A stretch of 64,000 nucleotides of DNA. It comes from Xylanibacter ruminicola. Its GTDB lineage: Bacteria; Bacteroidota; Bacteroidia; Bacteroidales; Bacteroidaceae. Under the pieces are notes generated by a model that was given only the letters and a program-made list of their open reading frames with translations, did not search any database and was not told where the DNA came from. The translations under genes were made by a program, and so were the position numbers. The first letter of the stretch is position 1; each line of letters opens with the position of its first letter. Below, one piece after another: positions 9,566-18,060 of this stretch. The stretch is from assembly GCF_900142525.1 (NCBI RefSeq), contig NZ_FRBD01000002.1, positions 186,001 through 250,000 on the forward strand, given 5' to 3'.

Positions 9566-10887
9566 AAGGCTTCTCCTAATAAGGTTGCGCTGGTAGAACC
9601 TGTAATCTTTACACGCACAGTTTCGCCAATATGGTGGCCTGCTTTAGGGAATACCACCATCTTATTTTGCTCGGTGCGACCGCAAAGCTGTTCGCGAGAG
9701 CGTTTTGAGAATCCCTCAATGAGTACATCGAATTCCTTGCCCTCATCCTTCTTGTTCTGGATGGCCGACATCTCTGTCTGCAGAGCGATGAGTTCGTTAA
9801 GACGACGGATCTTCTCCTCCTCAGGCACATCATCCGGCAGATGTTTCGATGCATAAGTGCCTGGACGCTCAGAGTATTTGAACATAAATGCAGAGTCGTA
9901 GCCAACCTCGCGCATCAGTGAGAGCGACAGCTGGTGATCCTCTTCGGTCTCTGAATGGTAACCCACAAAGATATCTGTAGAGAGTCCGCAATCAGGAATG
10001 ATGCGGCGGATGGCGTTTACGCGATCCATGTACCACTCGCGGGTGTACTTGCGGTTCATCAGTTTGAGAATTCTGTCGCTACCGCTCTGAACGGGCAGGT
10101 GGATATGCTTACATACATTTGGCATCTCGGCAATAACACGCAGAGTCTCATCGCTCATGTCCTTTGGGTGCGAGGTGGTAAAGCGCACACGCATGGTGGG
10201 AACTTCCTCAGCAACCCTGCGCAGAAGTGCAGGGAAATCTAGAACTTCTAGATTATCTAGACCATCTAGCTTATAGCTGTTAACATTCTGTCCCAGCAAG
10301 GTAACCTCTTTGTATCCCTTGTCGCGCAAATCGCGCACTTCACGTAAGATGCTCTCAACATCGCGGCTGCGCTCACGACCACGGGTGTAGGGTACGATGC
10401 AATAGTGGCAGAAGTTGTTGCAGCCACGCATGATACTAACAAATCCGCCAATCTTATGACCAATGCCAATACGTTGTGGAACTACATCTTTATACGTTTC
10501 GGTGGTAGAAAGCTCTGTGTTCATCGCTTTATGACCTAACTCGGCCTGAGCAATTAGGTCAGGCAGTGAGAGATAGGCATCAGGACCAGCCACGAGGTCG
10601 CAGTGGTGATTGTCGAGCAAGTCCTGCTGGGCACGCTCGGCCATACAGCCAAGCACGCCAAGTATCATGTTATGACCCTTGCGGCGCTCTGCATCCAAAG
10701 CATCTAAACGGTGGAAAATCTTCTGTTCGGCATTGTCGCGAACTGAACAGGTATTAAGGAAAACTGCATCGGCCTCATCAAGAGTCTCGGTGGTCTCGTA
10801 ACCAGCCATCTGCATTACCGATGCTACTACTTCAGAATCTGCCACGTTCATCTGGCAGCCATACGTTTCAATATATAATTTCTTCAT
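9562..10887 (-). CDS. miaB: tRNA-2-methylthio-N6-dimethylallyladenosine synthase MiaB
   Basis: A 441-residue radical-SAM methylthiotransferase. It has the N-terminal UPF0004 domain with three cysteines (YGCQMN, NTCSVRD, LGCMAER), the radical-SAM cluster motif CNNFCHYC in RGCNNFCHYCIVPYTRGRERSR-type context, and a C-terminal TRAM domain. MiaB adds the methylthio group at position 37 of tRNAs that read UNN codons. The gene is preceded by a clear TAccTTTG -7 element only about 8 bp from the ATG, so the leader is very short. It leads the operon with the ABC exporter and two LTA-synthase-like genes. Oddly, the stretch at 10238-10273 is an in-frame four-copy 9-bp repeat that encodes xLD/xLE triplets. 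Confidence 0.95.
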   Translation of the reverse strand: MKKLYIETYGCQMNVADSEVVASVMQMAGYETTETLDEADAVFLNTCSVRDNAEQKIFHRLDALDAERRKGHNMILGVLGCMAERAQQDLLDNHHCDLVAGPDAYLSLPDLIAQAELGHKAMNTELSTTETYKDVVPQRIGIGHKIGGFVSIMRGCNNFCHYCIVPYTRGRERSRDVESILREVRDLRDKGYKEVTLLGQNVNSYKLDGLDNLEVLDFPALLRRVAEEVPTMRVRFTTSHPKDMSDETLRVIAEMPNVCKHIHLPVQSGSDRILKLMNRKYTREWYMDRVNAIRRIIPDCGLSTDIFVGYHSETEEDHQLSLSLMREVGYDSAFMFKYSERPGTYASKHLPDDVPEEEKIRRLNELIALQTEMSAIQNKKDEGKEFDVLIEGFSKRSREQLCGRTEQNKMVVFPKAGHHIGETVRVKITGSTSATLLGEAL

Positions 10888-10895
10888 TTCGGCTG

Positions 10896-10903
10896 CAAAG
10901 GTA
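10896..10903 (-). promoter_or_regulatory. Bacteroidota -7 element for the miaB operon
   Basis: On the minus strand the sequence reads TACCTTTG, an exact match to TAnnTTTG. It lies 8 bp upstream of the miaB ATG at 10887. No convincing -33 TTTG was found. Confidence 0.6.
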
Positions 10904-10949
10904 CAAATAACTAATAGAAATGCAAAATAAATTAATATTTATTTTCAAT

Positions 10950-12290
10950 TTATACAATTGGTAAGGAGATACCATTGATCTTCTGGTAGACATCAAGAGC
11001 GTATACATCGGTCATGCCACTGATATAATCGATAATCGCCATGATACGAGTCTCAAGATCGGGAGCATCAATGTCGTATTGACTTGATACGCGACTAATA
11101 AGGTGCTTTGAGTAAAAACGTTCTGGGTGAGTTGCCGCGTTGATAAATTTCTCCATGAGTGTCTGAATAATCTGATAACCAGATAGTTCTACGTCAAGTA
11201 CGGGGCGGCTCTTGTAAATGCGCTCTACCGAAAGTGCACAACAATTCTTGTATGCCTTCTGTGGTAAATCGCTAATGTGGTCAATAAGACTGCCTTGGAA
11301 CTCACCATTAAGAATCTCGTCTTCATAATCTACAAATACGTGAACACATTCGTTCTCGAGCTTGCCTATTGCGCAGGCACGCAGATAAACAATCTTCTCG
11401 TTATTGTCATTTACACCCTCGTCTTCTATGCGTTTAAGGATGCTTTTCTGTGTGGTTTCGTCGAAGAATGCAAGTAGAAGTTGCATGGTTTCTTCGTGTG
11501 AAATAATTTTAAGTTTGTGCGCATCCTCAATGTCCATAATCTCGTAACAGATGTCATCGGCTGCCTCAACAAGATATACTAGCGGATGACGCGCATAACG
11601 CAATGGCTCGCCAGCCTCCGATTTGCATGGAATACCTAATTCATTGGCTATACGACGATAATATGCCTTTTCGGAATCAAAGAATCCGAACTTGCCCTTC
11701 TTGCTGGATGCGCTCGAAGAGAAAGGGTATTTTACGATGCTGGCAAGGGTTGAATAAGTCATTACAAAACCACCTGGGCGTCGGCCCTTGAACTGATGGG
11801 TGAGAAGGCGAAAGGCATTGGCGTTGCCCTCGAAATGAATCATGTCGTTCCAAAAGATAGGACTGACCTGTCGTTGAAGATCGTTTCCGGCCCCCTCAGT
11901 GAAGAATGACTGAATGGCTTTTTCGCCACTATGACCGAACGGGGGATTGCCTAAATCGTGAGCTAAACATGCTGTAGCTACTATCTGACCTATTTCCGGA
12001 AAAAGACTGTCTTTGAGTTCTGGATGCTTTTTGATTAACAACGATGCTACATCGTTACCCAAAGACATACCTACACTAGCCACTTCGAGCGAATGAGTCA
12101 GGCGGTTATGCACAAAAATGCTACCTGGGAGCGGGAATACCTGGGTTTTATTTTGGAGACGACGGAATGGAGCAGAGAAAATAAGGCGATCATAGTCGCG
12201 TTTGAACTCTGTTCGGTCATCGTGGCGCTCTGGATGACGATGTTCCTGACCAAGGCGCTTGTTGGATATAAGTTGTTGCCAATTCATCAT
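10950..12290 (-). CDS. dgt: Deoxyguanosinetriphosphate triphosphohydrolase (dGTPase, HD superfamily)
   Basis: An HD-domain dNTPase of about 446 residues that removes triphosphate from dGTP. The metal-binding residues appear as NRLTHSLEV (first His), CLAHDLGNPPFGHSGE (the HD pair and the following His), and a later Asp in VEAADDICYEIMDIED. The frame is open up to an ATG at 12335, which would add 15 residues rich in Cys and Tyr. I prefer the ATG at 12290 (or 12287): a TAccTTTG promoter element lies at 12301-12308, so the upstream ATG would not be in the transcript. MMNWQQLISNKRLG is also a normal N-terminus for the family. It is divergent from dut. Confidence 0.92.
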   Translation of the reverse strand: MMNWQQLISNKRLGQEHRHPERHDDRTEFKRDYDRLIFSAPFRRLQNKTQVFPLPGSIFVHNRLTHSLEVASVGMSLGNDVASLLIKKHPELKDSLFPEIGQIVATACLAHDLGNPPFGHSGEKAIQSFFTEGAGNDLQRQVSPIFWNDMIHFEGNANAFRLLTHQFKGRRPGGFVMTYSTLASIVKYPFSSSASSKKGKFGFFDSEKAYYRRIANELGIPCKSEAGEPLRYARHPLVYLVEAADDICYEIMDIEDAHKLKIISHEETMQLLLAFFDETTQKSILKRIEDEGVNDNNEKIVYLRACAIGKLENECVHVFVDYEDEILNGEFQGSLIDHISDLPQKAYKNCCALSVERIYKSRPVLDVELSGYQIIQTLMEKFINAATHPERFYSKHLISRVSSQYDIDAPDLETRIMAIIDYISGMTDVYALDVYQKINGISLPIV

Positions 12291-12300
12291 AATCTGTGTG

Positions 12301-12308
12301 CAAAGGTA
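12301..12308 (-). promoter_or_regulatory. Bacteroidota -7 element for the dGTPase gene
   Basis: The minus strand reads TACCTTTG, 10 bp upstream of the ATG at 12290. Its position argues against the longer open frame that starts at 12335. Confidence 0.6.
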
Positions 12309-12402
12309 TAAAAAATACCCGCAGTATGTGCACATTTCGCAGAAATTAACGAAAAAATCAAAAAATTAGGCCTCGAAAGGCTGATTTCTAAGCTAAAAGC
12401 AC

Positions 12403-12410
12403 TACCTTTG
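12403..12410 (+). promoter_or_regulatory. Bacteroidota -7 element for the dut operon
   Basis: TACCTTTG on the plus strand, 27 bp before the dut ATG. The spacing gives a leader of about 20 nt. No clear -33 TTTG is visible. Confidence 0.55.
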
Positions 12411-12437
12411 CACATTGATTAAAATATATTTTAAATT

Positions 12438-12875
12438 ATGCTGAAAATAAAAGTTGTAAACAAAGGTCACCAGCCACTGCCTCAGTATGCCACTGAGCAG
12501 AGTGCAGGTATGGATCTGAGAGCTAATATAGATGCCCCCATTATACTGAAACCATTGGAGCGTAAGCTGATCCCAACGGGATTACATATTGCTTTGCCTG
12601 TTGGTTTCGAGGCACAGGTTCGTCCTCGAAGTGGATTGGCATTAAAAAAAGGAATCACTGTACTTAATACTCCGGGAACCATCGATGCCGATTATCGTGG
12701 TGAGATTGGCGTAGTACTTATCAATCTTTCTAACGAGGATTTTGTTGTCGAGGATGGTGAACGCATTGCTCAGATGGTGATAGCGCGTCATGAGCAGGGC
12801 GAGTTTATATCAGTTGATGTACTCGATGAGACTGAACGTGGCGAGGGTGGCTATGGGCATACAGGCGTAAAATGA
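12438..12875 (+). CDS. dut: dUTP diphosphatase
   Basis: A 145-residue trimeric dUTPase that hydrolyses dUTP to dUMP and pyrophosphate. The five family motifs are visible: AGMDLRA (motif 1), [11 protein letters not shown] (motif 2, P-loop-like), [20 protein letters not shown] (motif 3, uracil and sugar pocket with the catalytic Asp), ERIAQMVI (motif 4) and the flexible C-terminal [10 protein letters not shown] (motif 5). The length is typical. Its stop overlaps the start of the next gene in ATGA, so dut leads a four-gene operon with three envelope-related genes, an arrangement I recognise from other Bacteroidota. Confidence 0.96.
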   Translation: MLKIKVVNKGHQPLPQYATEQSAGMDLRANIDAPIILKPLERKLIPTGLHIALPVGFEAQVRPRSGLALKKGITVLNTPGTIDADYRGEIGVVLINLSNEDFVVEDGERIAQMVIARHEQGEFISVDVLDETERGEGGYGHTGVK

Positions 12876-14482
12876 TAATGAGTGGAATGAAGAAAATAGG
12901 ACTGTCATTGTTATTGTTGCTATCTGTGACCATTGGTTACGGACAACGTACTTATGACGAGTTCTTTCTCGAAGCAATGATCCAGCGACAGAAAGGCAAT
13001 AATGATGCGGCCTTTGATCTTTTACGTCATTGCTTAGAGATAAATCCAGATGCACCTGAGGCTTGGTATTTCTTGGGCCAATATTATAATGCACTTAAGA
13101 ATACGGATAAAAGTCTTGAATATATAAAGAAGGCAGCGTCGCTTGATCCTGATAACGAGACCTATATGGAAACTCTTGCTCAGGCGTATATCCGCCAGCA
13201 GGATTTTGAAGCCGCCATACCTGTGGTAGAAAAAATATATGCTCGTGATAAGGAGCGTGAAGACTTGTTGGAGATGCTTTTTCAGTTGTATCAACAGGTT
13301 GATGATCTTGATAATGCTGTGAAGGTGTTGGACAGAATCGAAGCCATTGATGGAAAGAGTGAACGGCTCTCGATGGCTAAGAGTGAGATTTATACCCGCC
13401 AGGGAAATAAGAAAGCGGCCATTGCGGAGATCAAGGCCCTTTCGGAGAAGTATCCTAACGACTTTAACTATCTGGCGCTCTATGGTGAAACGCTGATGAT
13501 GAATGGTCAGTTGAAAAAGGCACTCAAGGTATACAATAAAATTCTGAAGGAAGAACCTGATAATAATCGTGTATTGATGTCTCTTCGTACGTATCATCAG
13601 GCTTTGAACCATAGCGAAATAGCCGACTCGCTTACAGAGCGCGTGCTTTTGAATAAGAATGCCACTATGGAAGAGAAGATACATCTGTTGCGCCAAGAAA
13701 TATCGGCAAGCGAGAATGCTGGTGGCGATAGTACAAGGGTGTTACAGTTGTTTGATAAGATATTAAAACAACCTCAGACTGATGAGAATATGGCTATTCT
13801 GTGTGCGTCGTATATGAACATCAAGAAAATGCCTAAGGATAGTATTGGAAAGGTGTTGGAAAAAGCGCTTGCTATTGCTCCCGATAATTCGTCGGCCCGC
13901 CTGCAGCTTATAGGATACGCCTGGGAGGCTGATGATATGGAGCGTGTTATATCTCTCTGTCAGGATGCACGCCAGTATAACCCAGATGAGATGGCTTTCT
14001 ATTATTATCAAGGCGTAGCATTCTATCGTCGTGATAGTCTGGATGCTGCTCTTTCGGCATTTAAGAATGGTATCGATGTTATCAAGGAGGACAGTGATCC
14101 CGCCATTGTATCCGACTTCTATGCGGTGATGGGCGATATTTTGCATCAGAAAGGTATGGTAAAGGAGTCGTACGAAGCTTACGACTCGTGCCTTCAGTGG
14201 AAAGACGATAATATGGGTTGTTTAAATAACTATGCCTATTTCCTTAGTGAGGCAGGCGAGCAGCTTAATAAGGCAGAGCAGATGAGTTTTAAGACCATTA
14301 AAGCCGAGCCAAAGAATGCCACCTATCTTGATACATATGCCTGGATACTATATATGTTGGGCAGATATTCTGAGGCTCATATATATATAGAACAGGCTTT
14401 ACAGAATCTGGACGAGAACCAGGATAACTCTGTTATCAAAGAACATGCAGATAAAATAAAACAAAAAATAGATCGACAATGA
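12872..14482 (+). CDS. Secreted tetratricopeptide-repeat protein
   Basis: A 536-residue TPR protein with an N-terminal hydrophobic signal ([19 protein letters not shown]). Repeats of about 34 residues run through most of it, for example [33 protein letters not shown] and the matching [21 protein letters not shown]. Three starts are possible: ATG at 12872, 12878 or 12887. The last gives a compact signal peptide, while the first gives the ATGA overlap with dut. TPR arrays act as protein-binding scaffolds. Its neighbours are a DUF4292 lipoprotein and an EnvC-like protein, so a role in envelope assembly is plausible but unproven. Confidence 0.85.
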   Translation: MIMSGMKKIGLSLLLLLSVTIGYGQRTYDEFFLEAMIQRQKGNNDAAFDLLRHCLEINPDAPEAWYFLGQYYNALKNTDKSLEYIKKAASLDPDNETYMETLAQAYIRQQDFEAAIPVVEKIYARDKEREDLLEMLFQLYQQVDDLDNAVKVLDRIEAIDGKSERLSMAKSEIYTRQGNKKAAIAEIKALSEKYPNDFNYLALYGETLMMNGQLKKALKVYNKILKEEPDNNRVLMSLRTYHQALNHSEIADSLTERVLLNKNATMEEKIHLLRQEISASENAGGDSTRVLQLFDKILKQPQTDENMAILCASYMNIKKMPKDSIGKVLEKALAIAPDNSSARLQLIGYAWEADDMERVISLCQDARQYNPDEMAFYYYQGVAFYRRDSLDAALSAFKNGIDVIKEDSDPAIVSDFYAVMGDILHQKGMVKESYEAYDSCLQWKDDNMGCLNNYAYFLSEAGEQLNKAEQMSFKTIKAEPKNATYLDTYAWILYMLGRYSEAHIYIEQALQNLDENQDNSVIKEHADKIKQKIDRQ

Positions 14483-15342
14483 AACTACAAAGTATCGTAA
14501 GAATTGCCGTGTTGGCATTGCCATTAATGCTTGTGTCGTGTAAATCGCACAAGAAGGTCGTTGATACAAATGTGTCTATGGCAGCTAAGCCTCAAGATGC
14601 TGACTTCATGCAACAAGTGCGTGATAACCAGCAGACGGCCAAGTTCATTACTTCGAAGGTGAAATTCTCTGTAGAGGTTGGCCCACAGAAGTTGACACTT
14701 ACTGGTAACTTGAAGATGAGACGAAACGATGTGATCCGTCTTCAGCTGATGGCTTTCGGATTTGTTGAAGCAGGGCGTTTGGAGTTCACTAAAGATTATG
14801 TGCTGATAATGGACCGTATTAATAAGCAGTATCTGAAAGCACCATATCGTCAGATAGATTTCTTGCGTAATAGTGGACTGAACTTCGCAGCTCTTCAGGC
14901 TTTGTTCTGGAACGAACTGTTCAAGCCTAATCAGGGTAGTGAGGCAGTGGTTCTGGATAAGAATAAGACCAATACGCCTAACTTCTCTACCATCGAGAGT
15001 GGTGATGATATGATTATCAGCCTTGAGGACGGAAAGATGGATTACAGCTGGCTGGCTAGTAAGAATACTGCTATCATCCGTATGGCCAACATCCTATATA
15101 AGGATCGTTTCAATGGTAATACCCAACTTAATTGGGACTACTCTGATTTCGAAGTGTTCAGCCGTAAGATGTATCCTAAGAAACACATGATTAAACTTAC
15201 CACACCAGAAAAGGAAGTTAAGCTTGGCATTACTTTGAACTACCTAGGTTCTGATACAGAGTGGGAGGCTAGAACAGAAGTATCTAACAAATATCGTGAG
15301 GTAACAGTGGATGAGATACTCCGCCGATTCATGGCTCTATGA
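14479..15342 (+). CDS. DUF4292 family lipoprotein
   Basis: A 287-residue lipoprotein. The signal ends in a lipobox, LMLVSCKSHKK, with Cys at about residue 21, so the mature protein is lipid-anchored. The body matches DUF4292, a predicted LolA/LolB-like beta-sheet fold in which stretches such as KFSVEVGPQKLTLTGNLKMRRNDVIRLQLMAFG form an open hydrophobic barrel. The family function is unknown to me; lipoprotein or lipid handling in the envelope is the structural guess. It overlaps both neighbours by 4 bp (ATGA), so the operon from dut to envC is tightly coupled. Confidence 0.8.
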   Translation: MKLQSIVRIAVLALPLMLVSCKSHKKVVDTNVSMAAKPQDADFMQQVRDNQQTAKFITSKVKFSVEVGPQKLTLTGNLKMRRNDVIRLQLMAFGFVEAGRLEFTKDYVLIMDRINKQYLKAPYRQIDFLRNSGLNFAALQALFWNELFKPNQGSEAVVLDKNKTNTPNFSTIESGDDMIISLEDGKMDYSWLASKNTAIIRMANILYKDRFNGNTQLNWDYSDFEVFSRKMYPKKHMIKLTTPEKEVKLGITLNYLGSDTEWEARTEVSNKYREVTVDEILRRFMAL

Positions 15343-16949
15343 TGAATAGAGTATTTCGTTGTAATTATATCGTGATGGTGCTTGCTGCACTCATCTCGTT
15401 TTCTTCGCCTGCTATGGCACAGCAGGCGAAAAAAACGTCTGTTCAGAAGCGTACCACTACCACTGCCAAAAAGAAAACTGCCACCAAAAAGGTTACTACG
15501 AAGAATACTGCCACTACCAAGCAGCCTGTTACTGTTAATAGCCTTAAGGATGAGCAGCAAAGAGTGCGCAAGCAGATAGCCGAACAGCAACGTAAGCTTC
15601 AGGCTAACGAGCGTGATGTTAAGAAAAGATTACAGAATCTGTTGATTATCAATAACGAAATTGCGGATAAGCGTAAGTCTATTGATACAATCCGAAATGA
15701 TATCAATCGTCTTGATGGCGATATCCATACACTTGAGGTCCACATGAAATATCTTGAGGGTGAGCTTGCGGAGCGTAAGCAGAGATTCATCAAGTCGATG
15801 CGTTATATGCACCGAAACCGCAATATGCAAAGTCAGCTGATGTTTATCTTCAGTGCCAAGAACTTGTCGCAGATGTATCGACGACTTAGATTCGTGCGCG
15901 AGTATGCTATTTATCAGCAGAATCAGGCTGAGGCTGTAAAGTCGATGAAAGTTCAGGTGGGCGAGGCTTATGATGAGCTTACCGACACTAAGAAACAGAA
16001 GAATGACCTGTTGGTTAAGGATGAACGGGAGCGCAGATCGCTTGAGGGGAAACAGGTAGAGCAGCAGAAGATGGTGACATCGCTGCAGAAACAGCAGAAG
16101 ACAATCCAAAGTATCATAGAACAACAGAAGAAACGTGATGCAGAGCTGAATGCTCAGATTGACAGACTGATTGCTCAAGAGATAGCACGAGCTAAGGCAC
16201 GTGCCGAAGCTGAAGCCAAACGTAAAGCGGCTGAAGCCGAAGCAAAGCGTAAAGCTGAGGAACTGGCCAGAAAGAAGGCCGCTGCCGAAGCTGCTCGCAA
16301 GGAGAATGAGCGTCGTATAGCCGAGGCTAAGGCCAAAGAAGAAAAAGCTAAAGCAGAGGCTCGTGCTGCGGCCAAGAAGAATGCTGAAGAGAAGGCTGCT
16401 GCAGAACGTGCTGCCGCTGAGGCTGAGCACGCCCGTTTAGCTGCAGAACGAAAAGCTGCAGCTGATGCAAAGGCCCATGAGAAAGAAGTGGCTGAGGCAA
16501 AAAAGGCTGAGAGTGTCTATACTGTTTCGTCAGAAGATCGCCAGTTAAGTGGTAACTTCGAGAGTAATCGTGGACGTCTGCCTATGCCTATCACTGGCGC
16601 ATATCGTATTGTGAATCACTTTGGTGTGAACCATGTTACTGATGTAAAAGGTCATGTTACGCTTGATAAGAAAGGCATTGACATCAAGGGACAGCCTGGT
16701 GCTGCTGTGCGTTGTATCTTTGATGGCGAGGTGAGTGCTGTATTTAGCTATGCCGGCACAACGGTTGTCATTGTTCGCCATGGTAGTTATCTGTCTGTAT
16801 ACTGCGATCTGGCATCAGTCAGCGTGAGTCGTGGACAAAAAGTAAGCACCCGACAGACGCTTGGTCGTGTGGGTGCCGAAGGTATGATGCAGTTCCAGTT
16901 GCGCCATGGTAGCGCAAAACTAAATCCTGAAGGATGGTTGGCCAGATAG
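15339..16949 (+). CDS. EnvC-like murein hydrolase activator with degenerate LytM domain
   Basis: A 536-residue secreted protein: signal peptide (about 1-29, ending SPAMAQQ), a low-complexity Lys/Thr linker, two long coiled-coil segments (about 65-250 and a Lys/Ala/Glu-rich stretch about 250-390), and a C-terminal LytM/M23 domain (about 415-536). In active M23 enzymes the first zinc ligand is the His of HxxxD. Here that region reads K444-K445-G-I-D448, with no His. The usual HxH block reads FQLRHG, and the Tyr-Ala-His-Leu block reads YCDL. All zinc-binding His positions therefore look lost, as in E. coli EnvC, which activates amidases at the division septum rather than cutting peptidoglycan. 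Last gene of the dut operon. Confidence 0.88.
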   Translation: MMNRVFRCNYIVMVLAALISFSSPAMAQQAKKTSVQKRTTTTAKKKTATKKVTTKNTATTKQPVTVNSLKDEQQRVRKQIAEQQRKLQANERDVKKRLQNLLIINNEIADKRKSIDTIRNDINRLDGDIHTLEVHMKYLEGELAERKQRFIKSMRYMHRNRNMQSQLMFIFSAKNLSQMYRRLRFVREYAIYQQNQAEAVKSMKVQVGEAYDELTDTKKQKNDLLVKDERERRSLEGKQVEQQKMVTSLQKQQKTIQSIIEQQKKRDAELNAQIDRLIAQEIARAKARAEAEAKRKAAEAEAKRKAEELARKKAAAEAARKENERRIAEAKAKEEKAKAEARAAAKKNAEEKAAAERAAAEAEHARLAAERKAAADAKAHEKEVAEAKKAESVYTVSSEDRQLSGNFESNRGRLPMPITGAYRIVNHFGVNHVTDVKGHVTLDKKGIDIKGQPGAAVRCIFDGEVSAVFSYAGTTVVIVRHGSYLSVYCDLASVSVSRGQKVSTRQTLGRVGAEGMMQFQLRHGSAKLNPEGWLAR

Positions 16950-16951
16950 GA

Positions 16952-17010
16952 TAGACACGAAGTGTCAATTCTGGCAACAAAGCCAGATAGACGCTAAAGT
17001 GTCAATCCAT
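16952..17010. repeat. Short direct repeats and hairpins in a convergent gap
   Basis: Two imperfect copies of GATAGAC-N4/5-AGTGTCAAT (starting near 16950 and 16986) flank a hairpin TCTGGC-N6-GCCAGA (16970-16987). They sit between the convergent EnvC-like and M20 genes, and the second copy overlaps the M20 3' end. No T-run follows, so a classical terminator is not supported. The region may still form a transcript-end structure. Confidence 0.4.
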
Positions 17011-18058
17011 CCAACAATCCTACATAGGTATCGATGGCCTGTTCTATCTCTGAGATCTTGATGAACTCGTTGGCTGAGTGCGAACGGCTTGACTCGCCAG
17101 GTCCCAGTTTGAATGATGGGAATGACATCAGGGCCTGATCGCTCAGCGTGGGCGAGCCAAATGGCAGCATACCTCTCTCTATACATCTCTTAATAAGAGG
17201 ATGTTCTGGAGATATGGCCGAAGAATGCAGTCGGAAAGAGCGAGCGCGGAGCTCGCACTTGGTCATTTTCTTGCAGAGGAAATTGAACAGGTATTCGTTT
17301 TGATAGAATTCGTTGGTGCGTACATCTATAATAAAGTGTAATGTGTCTGGTATAACATTGTGCTGGGTACCACCTTCAACCACGGTCACAGTCATCTTTG
17401 TAGCACCAAGTAATGGACTAACCTTTCGGAACTTATAGTCGCGAAGCCATACCAAATCATCAAGTGCTTCGTATATAGCATTCACGCCCTCGTTTCTGGC
17501 TGCGTGCCCTGACTTACCGTGGGCATAGCCGTCGATAACCATCAGGCCTTTTTCGGCTATGGCTGGTTGCATGCCTGTTGGCTCGCCTACTATGGCTACA
17601 TCAACCTTTGGCAATAGTGGTAATATTCTACTCAATCCATTATCGCCTGATACCTCTTCCTCGGCAGAGGCTACCCACAATAGGTTATAGTTGCGCGGAC
17701 GTTGAAGCATGATACGATAGGTTTGTAGTAGTGAAACCAAGCCGCCACCGCAATCATTTGCTCCAAGCCCGTATAGTAAGTCGCCCTCTTGGGTTGGGGT
17801 AAAGGCATCGCGAGTCCATGAACTAACGGGTTTAACAGTATCAATATGGGCATTAAGCATCACTGTGGGACGATTGTTGTCCCAATCAGGACATCCTATC
17901 CAGATGTTATTTCCTTCTCGTCCGAAAGGTAGATTCCATGTCTTAAGGCGCTCTGCCAATTTGTCGGCTGCCTTTGTCTCGTTTCTACTTACTGAAGGAA
18001 TCGCAATCAGTTCCTTCAGCAACTCAACCGCATCGTTGGTGTAGTTTCTGGTCTCCAT
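16994..18058 (-). CDS. M20 family metallohydrolase (ArgE/DapE-like deacylase)
   Basis: A 354-residue zinc hydrolase of the ArgE/DapE/CPG2 family. Metal and catalytic motifs are LNAHIDTVKP (His and Asp), GANDCGGG (bridging Asp), ASAEEEVSGDNG (catalytic Glu pair), IVGEPTG, and a late SRSHSANEF (His ligand). In Bacteroidota, proteins of this size and motif set act in arginine biosynthesis on N-acylated ornithine or citrulline. The exact acyl group cannot be told from sequence alone. The ATG at 18058 is 2 bp after the stop of terC, so the two are probably co-transcribed from the terC promoter. Confidence 0.85.
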   Translation of the reverse strand: METRNYTNDAVELLKELIAIPSVSRNETKAADKLAERLKTWNLPFGREGNNIWIGCPDWDNNRPTVMLNAHIDTVKPVSSWTRDAFTPTQEGDLLYGLGANDCGGGLVSLLQTYRIMLQRPRNYNLLWVASAEEEVSGDNGLSRILPLLPKVDVAIVGEPTGMQPAIAEKGLMVIDGYAHGKSGHAARNEGVNAIYEALDDLVWLRDYKFRKVSPLLGATKMTVTVVEGGTQHNVIPDTLHFIIDVRTNEFYQNEYLFNFLCKKMTKCELRARSFRLHSSAISPEHPLIKRCIERGMLPFGSPTLSDQALMSFPSFKLGPGESSRSHSANEFIKISEIEQAIDTYVGLLDGLTL

Positions 18059-18060
18059 AA

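Noticed and set aside
12291..12335. A 15-residue N-terminal extension of dGTPase
   Set aside because: A TAccTTTG promoter element lies inside it, and the added residues do not look like the family N-terminus.
15630..16430. A 266-residue open frame on the minus strand opposite the EnvC-like gene
   Set aside because: It is antisense to the Lys/Ala/Glu coiled coil, and its Leu/Ser/Phe-rich sequence is the expected shadow of that composition. It has no promoter and no recognisable domain.
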